In this document: positions 18,717-26,852 of the stretch, piece by piece
Numbering within the stretch: the stretch's first letter is position 1
Layout of the letters: every line of letters begins with the position of its first letter
Origin: Olivibacter jilunii
GTDB taxonomy: Bacteria > Bacteroidota > Bacteroidia > Sphingobacteriales > Sphingobacteriaceae
Assembly: GCF_900607235.1 (NCBI RefSeq)
Contig: NZ_LR027857.1
Span: 124,001-188,000 of the forward strand
Direction of reading: 5' to 3'
DNA length: 64,000 nucleotides
Notes under the pieces: model-generated
Told to the model about the DNA's origin: nothing
Databases searched by the model: none
The model's input: the letters and a program-made list of their open reading frames with translations, nothing else
Position numbers and translations under genes: made by a program

Positions 18717-21700
18717 TTAAAAGTTAACATTAACACCAAAAGTAAAGGCACGCATGCTAGGATAAGAGTTAAAGTCCAAACCAGCACCCGCGTTAGCCGT
18801 TTGCGCATTGGAACTATATTTAATCAGCGCATCATTTTCATAGCCTTTCGTGTCGACCTCTGGATCCCAGCCTGAATAACCACTGATTGTAAACAGATTT
18901 TCAGCCATTACATATATGCGTAATGATTGCATCGCTTTGGTTTTTAGGGGTACTGTGTAGCCTAATGTTAAATTTTTTAACCGCAAAAAGGAGGCGTCTT
19001 CCACAAAATGATCATTCACATACCCCCCATATTCTGTATAATAGAATCCATTTCGAGGCAAGTCGGTGTTGGTATTTTCGGGTGTCCAGCGATTCAATGC
19101 ATCTGTAGAACGATTCCATTCCAAATTCATGCGCGTCATATTTAGCAGGTCGTTACCCAAATTCCCATAAATGAAAACAGATAAGTCGAAATTTTTGTAA
19201 GCGAAGGTATTGGTGATTCCATAGGTAAGCTTTGGATAAGCAGATCCGATGATTGTTCTATCCGCAGCGGTAATAATACCATCTCCATTGACATCGGCAA
19301 ATTTCGGATCGCCGGCTTTCGAATTAGGTTGTGCCGCGTAGGCTTCTCCCTGCTGAATAACGCCAATATATTTGTATCCAAAAAGCGAACCGAGCGGCTC
19401 TCCTTCGCGAATAATGGCATAAGCCTCTTCAGAAACGGTTCCCATTGGCTTGGAAGAAGTAATAAAGATATCGTTATCGCCACCAAGATCAAGCACTTTA
19501 TTGCGGTTCATGGCAAAATTCAATTTCGTGTCCCAGGTGAAAGCTCCGGTTAAATTTTTTGTAGCGATAGCGAACTCAAATCCCTTATTGGAAACAGAAC
19601 CAACATTACTTTGACCAGAGGAATATCCGGAGTACAGAGGTAAATTCAATTTAATCAAGAGGTCGCTTGTCTTTTTATAGTAAGCGTCCATGGTAACGGC
19701 AATACGATCATTCAACAAAGCGAAGTCTATTCCGGCATCGTACTGGCTGGTCGTCTCCCATTTAAGTCTTGTATTAGCAGGTGATGAGCTATTTAAATAG
19801 GTACCACTGGTATTATTGATTCCATCAAAGGTATAATTGGCATTGCTCATTAATCCGTAAGAAGCATAATTCCCAATCCGTTCATTCCCGGTTTTACCAT
19901 AACCCAGACGCAACTTAAGATCGGAGAACAATTGTTGGTTTCGCATAAAAGATTCGTTGATCAACTTCCAGGCGAAAGATCCGGAAGGAAAGGTGCCCCA
20001 TTTGTTGTCGGAGCCAAAGCGCGAAGAACCATCGTGCCTTACGGTGAAAGTAAACAGGTATTTATCATCAAAAGAATAATTTGCCCGACCGAAAAATGAA
20101 ATCAGCATATTTTCCGATTTATAAGAATTGACACCCGAGATGGTAGATGCCGCACCCAGGTTGTTATAACCATACAAGTCTGTTGAGAATCCATACACAT
20201 TGATTCCCTTATTACTATTTGTAAATTTTTCATAAGAGTAACCGCCCATTAGATTTAGGTGATGCTTGCCGAAACCTTTATCGTAGGTAATAAACATGTC
20301 CGCTAAATTGTGGGTCAGGTTATAATCCGACTGGGAGGCTACTCCCTTATCGATACTACCTTGATAAGAGTCTTGCGACAAGTAAGTACCCAATTGATCA
20401 TGCAGAATTTCGGTGCCCGCGTCAAACCGTGCAGTTAGGCCTTCAAATGGTTTTATCTCCAAATAAACGTTCCCATTAAGCTTATCCTTTTGTACATCGT
20501 TCTGACGAGCCATTAAATTTGCAAGTGGGTTGTCTCCTCTTCCTCCGGGAGGACGGCCAAAGGCACCATTCGCATCATATACCGGAACGGTGGGATCATA
20601 AGTCAGCACACTGTAGAGCACATTGGAATTCAAGATATTTCCATCATATATTTGGTAGTTGGAATTTTCTCTTTGACCAAAGATGGAAGCACCTGCACGT
20701 ACATAATCATTAATAGTTTGATCGATGTTGACTCTTCCGGATACACGTTTGAAGTCGGTAGTTTTTAGAATCCCCTTTTGATCGAAGTAACCCACACTGC
20801 TTAATACCTTCGTCTTCTCACTCCCACCTGTAAATTGTAGATTATGATTTTGTACGGTAGCGGTTCGAGTAGCTTCTTTCACCCAATCTGTGTTGATGGT
20901 TGAATTCAATTGCGATTGCGTATAAACACCATTCTCAATTCCTTCCTGTCCGTTGATTTCTTTATACAACTCATTAGCAAGCAACATATAGGATTTACCG
21001 TCCAGCAAATGATAAGGATTGATTGCCTTTTGCGTTCCGATATATCCGTTGTAAGCGACATTGCTTTGCCCAGCTTTACCCCGTTTTGTGGTAATCATCA
21101 CCACACCGTTAGCACCCCGTGAGCCATAAATAGCCGTAGCGGATGCATCTTTTAAAATTTCCATAGACGCAATGTCGTCTGGATTAATGTTGACCCCATT
21201 ATTGCTGGGGAAACCGTCAATGACATAAAGCGGTTCATTACTGCTACTTACTGAGTTGGAGCCACGTATGCGAATAGACATACTTCCACCTGGGGCTTTT
21301 GAGTTTTGTGTGACTACTACACCGGATGCACGTCCCTGAATAGCCTGCGCGACATTACTGATCGCGCCTCCTTTTGTTAAGTCATCGGCACTTAGCGAAG
21401 CGATTGAGCCCGTCAAATCTCCTTTCTTTTGTGTACCATAACCAACAACTACCACTTCATCTAGTCGCGATTCGATATTGCTCAAAACAACATCAATAGT
21501 TCCGGCGTTTGTTACGGGAACCTCCTTTTCGGCATAACCGATAAATCGGAAGACTAGGGTAGCCCCCTCAGGCACTTTTAACTGATACTGCCCATTCGCA
21601 TTAGTCGTGGTACCGTTAGATGCCCTGCCCTTCACAAATACCGAAACACCCGTCAATGCCGCTACCGAATCTCGGACCGTACCGCGTATATCCAGGTCCT

Positions 21701-22094
21701 GTTGCTGCATCATTTCGCGGCTTGAGCTTAGAGCTGAAACAGGAGCAATCGTGATGGTGGTGTTATGTCTCTTATATTGCAATTTTTTGCTATTTAAAGC
21801 CTTTTGCAAAACTTCCTCCACCGGCACGTTATGTAGCTTTAAGGAAACAGTACCTGCCGCCTTCAGCTGTTCCTCGTTGTAAAGGAAACGATAGTGTGTC
21901 TGTCTTTTCAGTGCTTGCAATACCTCTTTCAGTGGCGCATTCTCTAGCGATATGCTGACCTGTTGCGCCTTCCCTGCTGCATAGACACCCCACGAAAAGA
22001 CAAAGACCATCAGCCATGTTAATTTCATAATCCTTACAATTTGTAAGTAAAGCGTCTTCCTTCCCGACGCTTTCTCTCGAGATAAACGATTCAT
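18717..22094 (-). CDS. SusC/RagA-family TonB-dependent outer-membrane transporter with STN domain (locus 2)
   Basis: A 1125-residue TonB-dependent importer. It has a long N-terminal leader common in this group, with the hydrophobic signal at about 23-43, an STN domain (about 45-115, VSISLENAPLKEVLQALKRQ), a carboxypeptidase-like domain (about 133-210), the SusC motif LDEVVVVGYGTQKKGDLTGS, the plug mark IRGSNSVSSSNEPLYVIDGF with ILKDASATAIYGSRGANGV, and a barrel ending FTFGVNVNF. An internal ATG at 22028 is an alternative start. FecR ends 226 bases upstream, a wider gap than in locus 1, so a sigma-dependent promoter probably lies in 22095-22320. Confidence 0.95.
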   Translation of the reverse strand: MNRLSREKASGRKTLYLQIVRIMKLTWLMVFVFSWGVYAAGKAQQVSISLENAPLKEVLQALKRQTHYRFLYNEEQLKAAGTVSLKLHNVPVEEVLQKALNSKKLQYKRHNTTITIAPVSALSSSREMMQQQDLDIRGTVRDSVAALTGVSVFVKGRASNGTTTNANGQYQLKVPEGATLVFRFIGYAEKEVPVTNAGTIDVVLSNIESRLDEVVVVGYGTQKKGDLTGSIASLSADDLTKGGAISNVAQAIQGRASGVVVTQNSKAPGGSMSIRIRGSNSVSSSNEPLYVIDGFPSNNGVNINPDDIASMEILKDASATAIYGSRGANGVVMITTKRGKAGQSNVAYNGYIGTQKAINPYHLLDGKSYMLLANELYKEINGQEGIENGVYTQSQLNSTINTDWVKEATRTATVQNHNLQFTGGSEKTKVLSSVGYFDQKGILKTTDFKRVSGRVNIDQTINDYVRAGASIFGQRENSNYQIYDGNILNSNVLYSVLTYDPTVPVYDANGAFGRPPGGRGDNPLANLMARQNDVQKDKLNGNVYLEIKPFEGLTARFDAGTEILHDQLGTYLSQDSYQGSIDKGVASQSDYNLTHNLADMFITYDKGFGKHHLNLMGGYSYEKFTNSNKGINVYGFSTDLYGYNNLGAASTISGVNSYKSENMLISFFGRANYSFDDKYLFTFTVRHDGSSRFGSDNKWGTFPSGSFAWKLINESFMRNQQLFSDLKLRLGYGKTGNERIGNYASYGLMSNANYTFDGINNTSGTYLNSSSPANTRLKWETTSQYDAGIDFALLNDRIAVTMDAYYKKTSDLLIKLNLPLYSGYSSGQSNVGSVSNKGFEFAIATKNLTGAFTWDTKLNFAMNRNKVLDLGGDNDIFITSSKPMGTVSEEAYAIIREGEPLGSLFGYKYIGVIQQGEAYAAQPNSKAGDPKFADVNGDGIITAADRTIIGSAYPKLTYGITNTFAYKNFDLSVFIYGNLGNDLLNMTRMNLEWNRSTDALNRWTPENTNTDLPRNGFYYTEYGGYVNDHFVEDASFLRLKNLTLGYTVPLKTKAMQSLRIYVMAENLFTISGYSGWDPEVDTKGYENDALIKYSSNAQTANAGAGLDFNSYPSMRAFTFGVNVNF

Positions 22095-22320
22095 ATCTGT
22101 TTTGCTGCTACGTCCATATGGAATATTCGGTCTAATTTATTCACATTTGTAGTGCTTATACTACCTGGATATTTCATACTTTCGTATAGTTAGGGTTTGG
22201 TTATTATATCCTTCAATCATAATACGAGTGCCTTAACTTTTACCGGGAGTGTTGGCCCACTCCCGGTATTCGTTTGACGTTTTTACTAACTATTAGGTTG
22301 GTTTTGATTTCAAGTTCATT

Positions 22321-23481
22321 TCAACTAGGATTTGCTATAATTTGGAGCTTTCGTCCGTTCACATTAAAATTCAATCCGCTTACTTCTTTCAGCATTTCGA
22401 GTACTTCGCTTAACCTCTCTTTTCGACTGATACTGCCACCAATATGGATATCGGGAAGTTTTCCTTTGTATGATAGTTCGAGATCATACCAGCGAGCAAC
22501 TTCCTCTAAAATAGGTTTGATGGCATCTTCATTGAATAAAAAGTGTCCTTCTTTCCACGCAAGAGCTTTTTCAATATCAGCAGTTCCTATGTTAAGATCA
22601 TTACCATCAGCGACGGCACATTGCCCCGGTTTTAGATCATATAGGCTGCTGCCGTAATGAACTTTTACCGCGCCACTAACGAGGGTTGTCATGCTTTCCT
22701 TTTCATAGGATCGTGCGTTAAAGCTTGTCCCTAAAACAGTAATTTTTGTATCATTCATTGTGACTTTAAAAGGGCGCTTTTTGTCCCTTGCCACTTCAAA
22801 ATAGGCCTCACCTTCCAAGGTAACTAGCCTTTCATTATTAGCAAAACTGACCGGAAAAACAAGTTTTGATGCGGCATTAAGCCAAACCTTTGTTCCGTCA
22901 GGTAAGGTAAGACGGTAGTTACCCCCGGGAGGAACAAAAAGTGTATTATAGATTAACCGGGCCGCGCTTGCCTTTTCTCCTCGATAGATCAGTTCTTCTT
23001 TAGTTCCCTGCATATTCGTCCCATCATGTTCATTAAGCGCCACCGATTTGCTACCAAGGTGAATGGCACTACCGTCGGAAAGCACTAATTTCGCCTTACT
23101 TTCACCAGGTAACACATCATTCGCATAGCGATGGGAACTGTCAGGAATTACCTTATTGTCTCGGTGATTAAAGTGCTTGAGCGTAAAGGTTAAGAATAAA
23201 GCGATGCCCGCAGCGATACTTATCCAAAAGGAATTTATTCGGCGCCTGGATCCCTTATTTGCTTTTTCTTTAAAGCGATTCCAAGCCTTTTCGGTATCCC
23301 TTTCTTTTAAAGTCTTTATACGACTTGCTATCGTTGGTGTGTCCTTATACATTTCCAACAGATCTTGCAGGTTTTTGTCTCGCTCCAGTAAATCTAAAAA
23401 TTGAGACTCCTCCTGCTCAGAAAGTGTACCTTGAATGTACCCGGCTATCAATCGAGCCTTTTCCAGTGGGTCGTCGTACAT
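22321..23481 (-). CDS. FecR-family anti-sigma factor (locus 2)
   Basis: A 386-residue membrane relay. The cytoplasmic part (about 1-80) is followed by a transmembrane segment near 82-101 (INSFWISIAAGIALFLTFTL), a periplasmic FecR domain (LPDGTKVWLNAASKLVFPV, GEAYFEVARDKKRPFKV, LGTSFNARSYEKE) and a DUF4974-like tail ending GLNFNVNGRKLQIIANPS. It should hold the sigma factor at 24162-24722 until SusC signals ligand uptake. Unlike locus 1, where 80 bases separate the pair, 680 bases lie between this gene and its sigma factor. Confidence 0.95.
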   Translation of the reverse strand: MYDDPLEKARLIAGYIQGTLSEQEESQFLDLLERDKNLQDLLEMYKDTPTIASRIKTLKERDTEKAWNRFKEKANKGSRRRINSFWISIAAGIALFLTFTLKHFNHRDNKVIPDSSHRYANDVLPGESKAKLVLSDGSAIHLGSKSVALNEHDGTNMQGTKEELIYRGEKASAARLIYNTLFVPPGGNYRLTLPDGTKVWLNAASKLVFPVSFANNERLVTLEGEAYFEVARDKKRPFKVTMNDTKITVLGTSFNARSYEKESMTTLVSGAVKVHYGSSLYDLKPGQCAVADGNDLNIGTADIEKALAWKEGHFLFNEDAIKPILEEVARWYDLELSYKGKLPDIHIGGSISRKERLSEVLEMLKEVSGLNFNVNGRKLQIIANPS

Positions 23482-23615
23482 ACCTCTTCGTTATATACTG
23501 CTAAAGCACCTTCGGATAAAAAAAGTATGGAAGAAAATGAAAAAAATTATGAAGAAAATACAGGTTGCTCAGGAAAAGCAACTGCCTAATGAAATCAAAG
23601 GTTTATTTTATACAT

Positions 23616-23639
23616 CCCACTTGGACGCACCCAAGTGGG
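23616..23639. repeat. Hairpin near the left end of the GC-rich block
   Basis: CCCACTTGG (23616-23624) and CCAAGTGGG (23631-23639) form a perfect 9-base stem with a 6-base loop. No T-run follows on either strand, so it is not a standard terminator. It lies 15 bases inside the left direct repeat. Confidence 0.7.
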
Positions 23640-24034
23640 GCAAGGTGCTTCGGCTTGTCTATTCCGTTGCAACCCGTGGTCAAGATGCCCATCCGTGAAT
23701 CGGAGCCACCCTCTTACACAATGGCATGTCCTTCGTTCGTCGATTCACTGATTACCGTCTGCTTCGCATAATAATGGTGAAGGGGCATCTTTGACTGCCG
23801 GTTGCTGCCTCCACAGACTAGGCCATTGACGTCCTTCGGAACGGCTATGCGTCTGGGTGATGGCGCAGGGTAAAACGGCCTTCCAGGGTGAGCGTAAAGA
23901 AAATTCGGTTAGCAGGGCGGGCTAAAGTGCTATGCGAAAAAGCGAAGGGAAGGAATTGTGAATAGGGGCGGCTCCGCAGAACAGAGGGATAGGAACCGAA
24001 TTTTTAGCGAGAACTGGACAGCCTTGATGTTTGC

Positions 24035-24061
24035 CTCACTTTGCATCGAAGGTAAAGTGAG
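24035..24061. repeat. Hairpin at the right end of the GC-rich block
   Basis: CTCACTTT (24035-24042) and AAAGTGAG (24054-24061) form a perfect 8-base stem with an 11-base loop. Its last base directly abuts the right-hand 12-base direct repeat at 24062. Confidence 0.7.
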
Positions 24062-24161
24062 ATGAAATTAAAGAGAATAAAAATATGACTAAAATAATCC
24101 TTCTTTTAATCTAAGCGCTATTACGAAGTATATGCGATTGAATACTCGTGGTACTGCAAGC

Positions 24162-24722
24162 TTATTTTAACAAGGTGACAAGAAGCACCGTAAAAAGCTC
24201 GGGCTTCAATTGCTCTTTGAGTAGATGAAGGGCTCGCTGTTTTTGACTTTTTACAGTATGGATACTTATACCTAAAAGCTCAGCAATTTGCGGGTTCTTT
24301 AGTCCTTCCAAGTATCCCATCCTGCATATCATGGCACAGCCTCCCGGAAGCTTATCTAAGGCGGCCATTAATTCCCCGAGAACTTCTGCATGAATTAAAA
24401 AGTTATCGATCTGAAAATCTTCTAATAATTGGTCCGGATGCTGTTTTTGATATTTTTCGACCACCTTATGGTGTCTAAATCGATTGAACGCATCATGTTT
24501 AATGGTTGTATACAAATATGATTTAATGGCATGTTCGCTCCAAAGCGTACCATTTGTCTGTTCACAGAAGACAACGAAAGCGTCCTGCACCAAATCTTCC
24601 GCTTCCTCCTCATTGCCCGAAAGCTTATACGCGAATTCAAACAAACGCAGATAATACTTTTTGAATAAGTCTTCAACTGACAAACGATTCGGTTGGTCCA
24701 TGTAATTGGGTTCATTCATCAT
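24162..24722 (-). CDS. ECF RNA polymerase sigma factor (locus 2)
   Basis: A 186-residue ECF sigma factor. Region 2 is at about 15-80 (LFKKYYLRLFEFAYKLSG, EEEAEDLVQDAFVVFCEQ) and region 4 at about 120-175 (LEGLKNPQIAELLGISIHTV), followed by a hydrophobic tail. ATG at 24722 or the next codon (24719) can start it. It heads locus 2 and should transcribe SusC, SusD and the enzymes once FecR lets it go. A LacI-type operator lies 148 bases upstream of the start, parallel to the locus 1 sigma gene. Confidence 0.95.
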   Translation of the reverse strand: MMNEPNYMDQPNRLSVEDLFKKYYLRLFEFAYKLSGNEEEAEDLVQDAFVVFCEQTNGTLWSEHAIKSYLYTTIKHDAFNRFRHHKVVEKYQKQHPDQLLEDFQIDNFLIHAEVLGELMAALDKLPGGCAMICRMGYLEGLKNPQIAELLGISIHTVKSQKQRALHLLKEQLKPELFTVLLVTLLK

Positions 24723-24869
24723 AAAGCACCTATGTATTAGATAATCAATATCTAGTAAATACCCTGCTTAGTATTGGTTAATATAATTGAACTAGCGATT
24801 CTTATCAGAAAGATTGATTGTATCGATCAAGTGTAGAAACTTTTTAGATGAAATGCAAATCCTTTGCAA

Positions 24870-24885
24870 ACGCAACCGATTGCGT
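24870..24885. promoter_or_regulatory. LacI-family-type operator upstream of locus 2 sigma factor
   Basis: ACGCAACCGATTGCGT differs from the perfect palindrome at 9460-9475 at a single position and keeps the AANCGNTT core of LacI/GalR operators. It lies 148 bases upstream of the sigma-factor start. The shared site suggests that both SusC/D loci answer to one regulator encoded elsewhere. Confidence 0.65.
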
Positions 24886-24903
24886 GTTTTGATATCAGCT
24901 GTC

Positions 24904-24917
24904 GGTCGGTACCGACC
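24904..24917. promoter_or_regulatory. 14-base perfect palindrome next to the operator
   Basis: GGTCGGTACCGACC is a perfect palindrome 18 bases beyond the LacI-type operator. It may be a second protein-binding site; no family consensus is recognised. Confidence 0.4.
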
Positions 24918-25061
24918 AAGCTGTAGGTATAAGGTTTAGGTATTAGCTTTCAGCTATCGGATCGGATGTCGGCTTTCGACTGTAACTATGGACAATAAGC
25001 GTTGAACTCATGACAAGGCACTCATTACTCCTCACTCAATGCGCATATACTCTATTACTTC

Positions 25062-26120
25062 TCATCGTCCCAATAACTTAATTTCAAATAGTTTATCCCA
25101 GTTTTTGCCTGTTACGTAGAGATGTTTACCCTGCTGATCATAAGCGATCCCATTGAGTACATTGGTATCTTCGGTCACATCTTTCTGAGGCAACAAGCCA
25201 ATAAGATTAATCTCAGCCTCCACTTGTCCTGAATGTGGATCGATTACCACGACGACATCAGAGTAATAAACGTTGGCATAGATTTTTCCATCAATGTACT
25301 CCAATTCGTTCAACTTATCAACAGGACCTTTGTGGTTATATACTTCGATAAAGCCTTCCTCTTTAAAATTATCTTTATTTAGGAAATAAAGACGGTTGCT
25401 ACCATCTGATTTGATCAGACGCTGTCCGTCAAAGCATAATCCCCAACCCTCTTTGCTTGCTTGGTAAGGAAATTCTCCCACCTTTTCGAAAGAGTTTCTA
25501 TCATACACAAATCCAACGCCTTCTTCCCAGGTTAACTGAACAATTTTATCACCGACAAAGGTCATTCCTTCTCCAAAATATTTGGAGGGGAGATCGATTT
25601 TCTTTACAACCTTACCGGTTTTTAACTCCACTTTCCGCAGGGTTGATTGTCCGCGCTGTCCAGTGCTTTCATACAGAAAGCCATCATGATATTCTAGACC
25701 CTGCGTATAAGCGTGAGCATCGTGCGGATACGTATTAACCACCGTAAAACTGTATTGTTCAGGAAGTTTGGATGCTACAACAACAATATTCGTACTAGCG
25801 CTTTCTGACTGCCCTGCCTTAAAGACATTAGCAGTGATAAGCTGACTTCCCATACCCAAACTATCTGTCTTTAACCAAACGGCGCCACTGTCTTTTACCG
25901 TTACATAAGGCTTATCATTTAATGAATAAGCAATTGAATCAAAAGAAAGGTCTGCCGGTAAACTGAGTTGCAGAGAAACACTGTCGCCTTTGTTGATCAA
26001 AGATCCTGGTTCAACAGCGCTAAAGCTCAACGATTTATTGGATGAATTATTCGATTTTTCTCGATCACAAGCCGCCACACTACATAAGGCAGTCAATGCC
26101 AGAAGCAAAAATTTGTTCAT
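25062..26120 (-). CDS. Glutaminyl-peptide cyclotransferase, plant-type beta-propeller lipoprotein
   Basis: A 352-residue lipoprotein starting at ATG 26120, which gives the signal MNKFLLLALTALCSVAAC with the lipobox Cys at about 18; the longer reading adds 11 residues that spoil it. The C-terminal 240 residues are a five-bladed propeller of the glutamine cyclotransferase family: HDAHAYTQGLEYHDGFLYES, LNELEYIDGKIYANVYYSD and NGIAYDQQGKHLYVTGKNWD. The family cyclises N-terminal glutamine to pyroglutamate. Residues 20-120 form an extra N-terminal domain. A TATATTTG box (minus strand, 26124-26131) fits a -7 element just ahead of the start. It stands alone between locus 2 and repeat DNA. Confidence 0.9.
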   Translation of the reverse strand: MNKFLLLALTALCSVAACDREKSNNSSNKSLSFSAVEPGSLINKGDSVSLQLSLPADLSFDSIAYSLNDKPYVTVKDSGAVWLKTDSLGMGSQLITANVFKAGQSESASTNIVVVASKLPEQYSFTVVNTYPHDAHAYTQGLEYHDGFLYESTGQRGQSTLRKVELKTGKVVKKIDLPSKYFGEGMTFVGDKIVQLTWEEGVGFVYDRNSFEKVGEFPYQASKEGWGLCFDGQRLIKSDGSNRLYFLNKDNFKEEGFIEVYNHKGPVDKLNELEYIDGKIYANVYYSDVVVVIDPHSGQVEAEINLIGLLPQKDVTEDTNVLNGIAYDQQGKHLYVTGKNWDKLFEIKLLGR

Positions 26121-26214
26121 ACACAAATATAGAAGATGTAGTGTATATGACATAATTTATTCCTATGATACAAACTTAGAGAATAGTAATATTTTAGGTA
26201 TAGTTAATTGTTGA

Positions 26215-26475
26215 GTAGTTGAGACGTTAAGTAGTGATGAGTGTTGCCTGCCTGCCGGTAGGCAGGAATCATGAGTGATGAATCTCTTTTCTACTTATCC
26301 TGATACCTACGTCTTGATACCTGATACTTACCTGCCTGCCGGCAGGCAGGTGTCCTGATACTAAACCTGTCCTCACAAAAGTACGTCATAACCAGACACC
26401 AATAACTAATAACTAATAACAACTAACCAATAACTAATAACAAATAACGAATAACAAATAACCAATAACCAATAA
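26215..26475. repeat. Composite intergenic repeat block between yraN and the cyclotransferase
   Basis: The 355-base gap 26121-26475 is mostly low-complexity repeat words: TTGAGTAGTTGAGACGTTAA, an imperfect 20-base CCTGCC/GGCAGG palindrome (26247-26266), GATACCTGATACTTACC, a perfect 22-base palindrome (26330-26351) and an AATAACTAATAACCAATAAC run (26398-26478) that reaches into the yraN stop codon. No coding potential. Confidence 0.8.
26330..26351. repeat. Perfect 22-base CCTGCC/GGCAGG palindrome
   Basis: A perfect palindrome centred at 26340/26341, built of two CCTGCCTGCC-type arms. An identical copy lies at 28938-28959, and shorter or imperfect copies at 26247-26266 and 56675-56692. It would form a strong hairpin in RNA or a cruciform in DNA and behaves like a REP-type element. 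Confidence 0.8.
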
Positions 26476-26844
26476 CTAAGAATACCTAGGCCAAAAGGCG
26501 TCTTTGATATGTCGGATATTATATTTTTTATCTTTATTTGCAAAAATAGAAACGATATCGAAACGGATCTCACCCGCATAGTGATGTTGACGAATATAAA
26601 TGGTTGCCGCTTGTGATAGCTTACGTTGTTTTTGCCAATTAACGGCTTCGTAAGGAAGTCCAAAACCGCTACTAGACCGGGTTTTTACTTCAACAAAGAC
26701 CAATTGAGTCCCATCTTTCATGATCAAGTCGACCTCTAGATGCTTATAGCGCCAATTCTGCTTCACCAAATAATAGCCCTGATGCAATAAATACTGCAGT
26801 GCGGCCCGTTCTCCATCCGAACCGGTTATCTGATGCGTAGCCAT
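26476..26844 (-). CDS. yraN: YraN family (UPF0102) endonuclease-like protein
   Basis: A 122-residue cytoplasmic protein of the YraN/UPF0102 family, which has a restriction-endonuclease-like fold. Visible core: GSDGERAALQYLLHQGYYLV, LEVDLIMKDGTQLVFVEVKTR with the D-x(n)-E-x-K nuclease-type residues, and VNWQKQRKLSQAATIYI. The family role is unproven. It starts 8 bases after the dnaG stop, so it is the second gene of a dnaG operon. Its TAG stop (26476-26478) lies inside the AATAACTAA repeat run. Confidence 0.93.
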   Translation of the reverse strand: MATHQITGSDGERAALQYLLHQGYYLVKQNWRYKHLEVDLIMKDGTQLVFVEVKTRSSSGFGLPYEAVNWQKQRKLSQAATIYIRQHHYAGEIRFDIVSIFANKDKKYNIRHIKDAFWPRYS

Positions 26845-26852
26845 TCATTGAA

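Larger units (their letters stand above)
23482..24161. other. Gene-free gap with GC-rich inserted block between sigma factor and FecR
   Basis: No credible coding frame; short open frames here lack family signals. Hand counts give 53% G+C at 23641-23700 and 62% at 23821-23880, clearly above the AT-rich flanks. The block 23601-24061 is bracketed by ATGAAATCAAAG (23589-23600) and ATGAAATTAAAG (24062-24073), which match at 11 of 12 bases, and has a hairpin near each end. Together this looks like a discrete inserted non-coding element or structured RNA. Its identity is not known to me. Confidence 0.6.
24723..25061. other. Regulatory gap upstream of locus 2 sigma factor
   Basis: This 339-base gap has no gene. 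It holds the LacI-type operator at 24870-24885 and a second palindrome at 24904-24917, followed by words of the window-wide repeat vocabulary (TTAGCTTTCAGCTATCGG, CACTCATTACTCCTCACTCA). Confidence 0.6.

Noticed and set aside
23435-23771. Short overlapping open frames in the sigma/FecR gap
   Set aside because: They run across the GC-rich block, begin in the FecR upstream region and show no domain, no composition of real protein and no start signal.
26406-26663. 85-codon minus-strand frame overlapping yraN
   Set aside because: It lies in another frame of yraN and its end is a translation of heptamer repeats (SYWLLVICYSLF), so it is a shadow.
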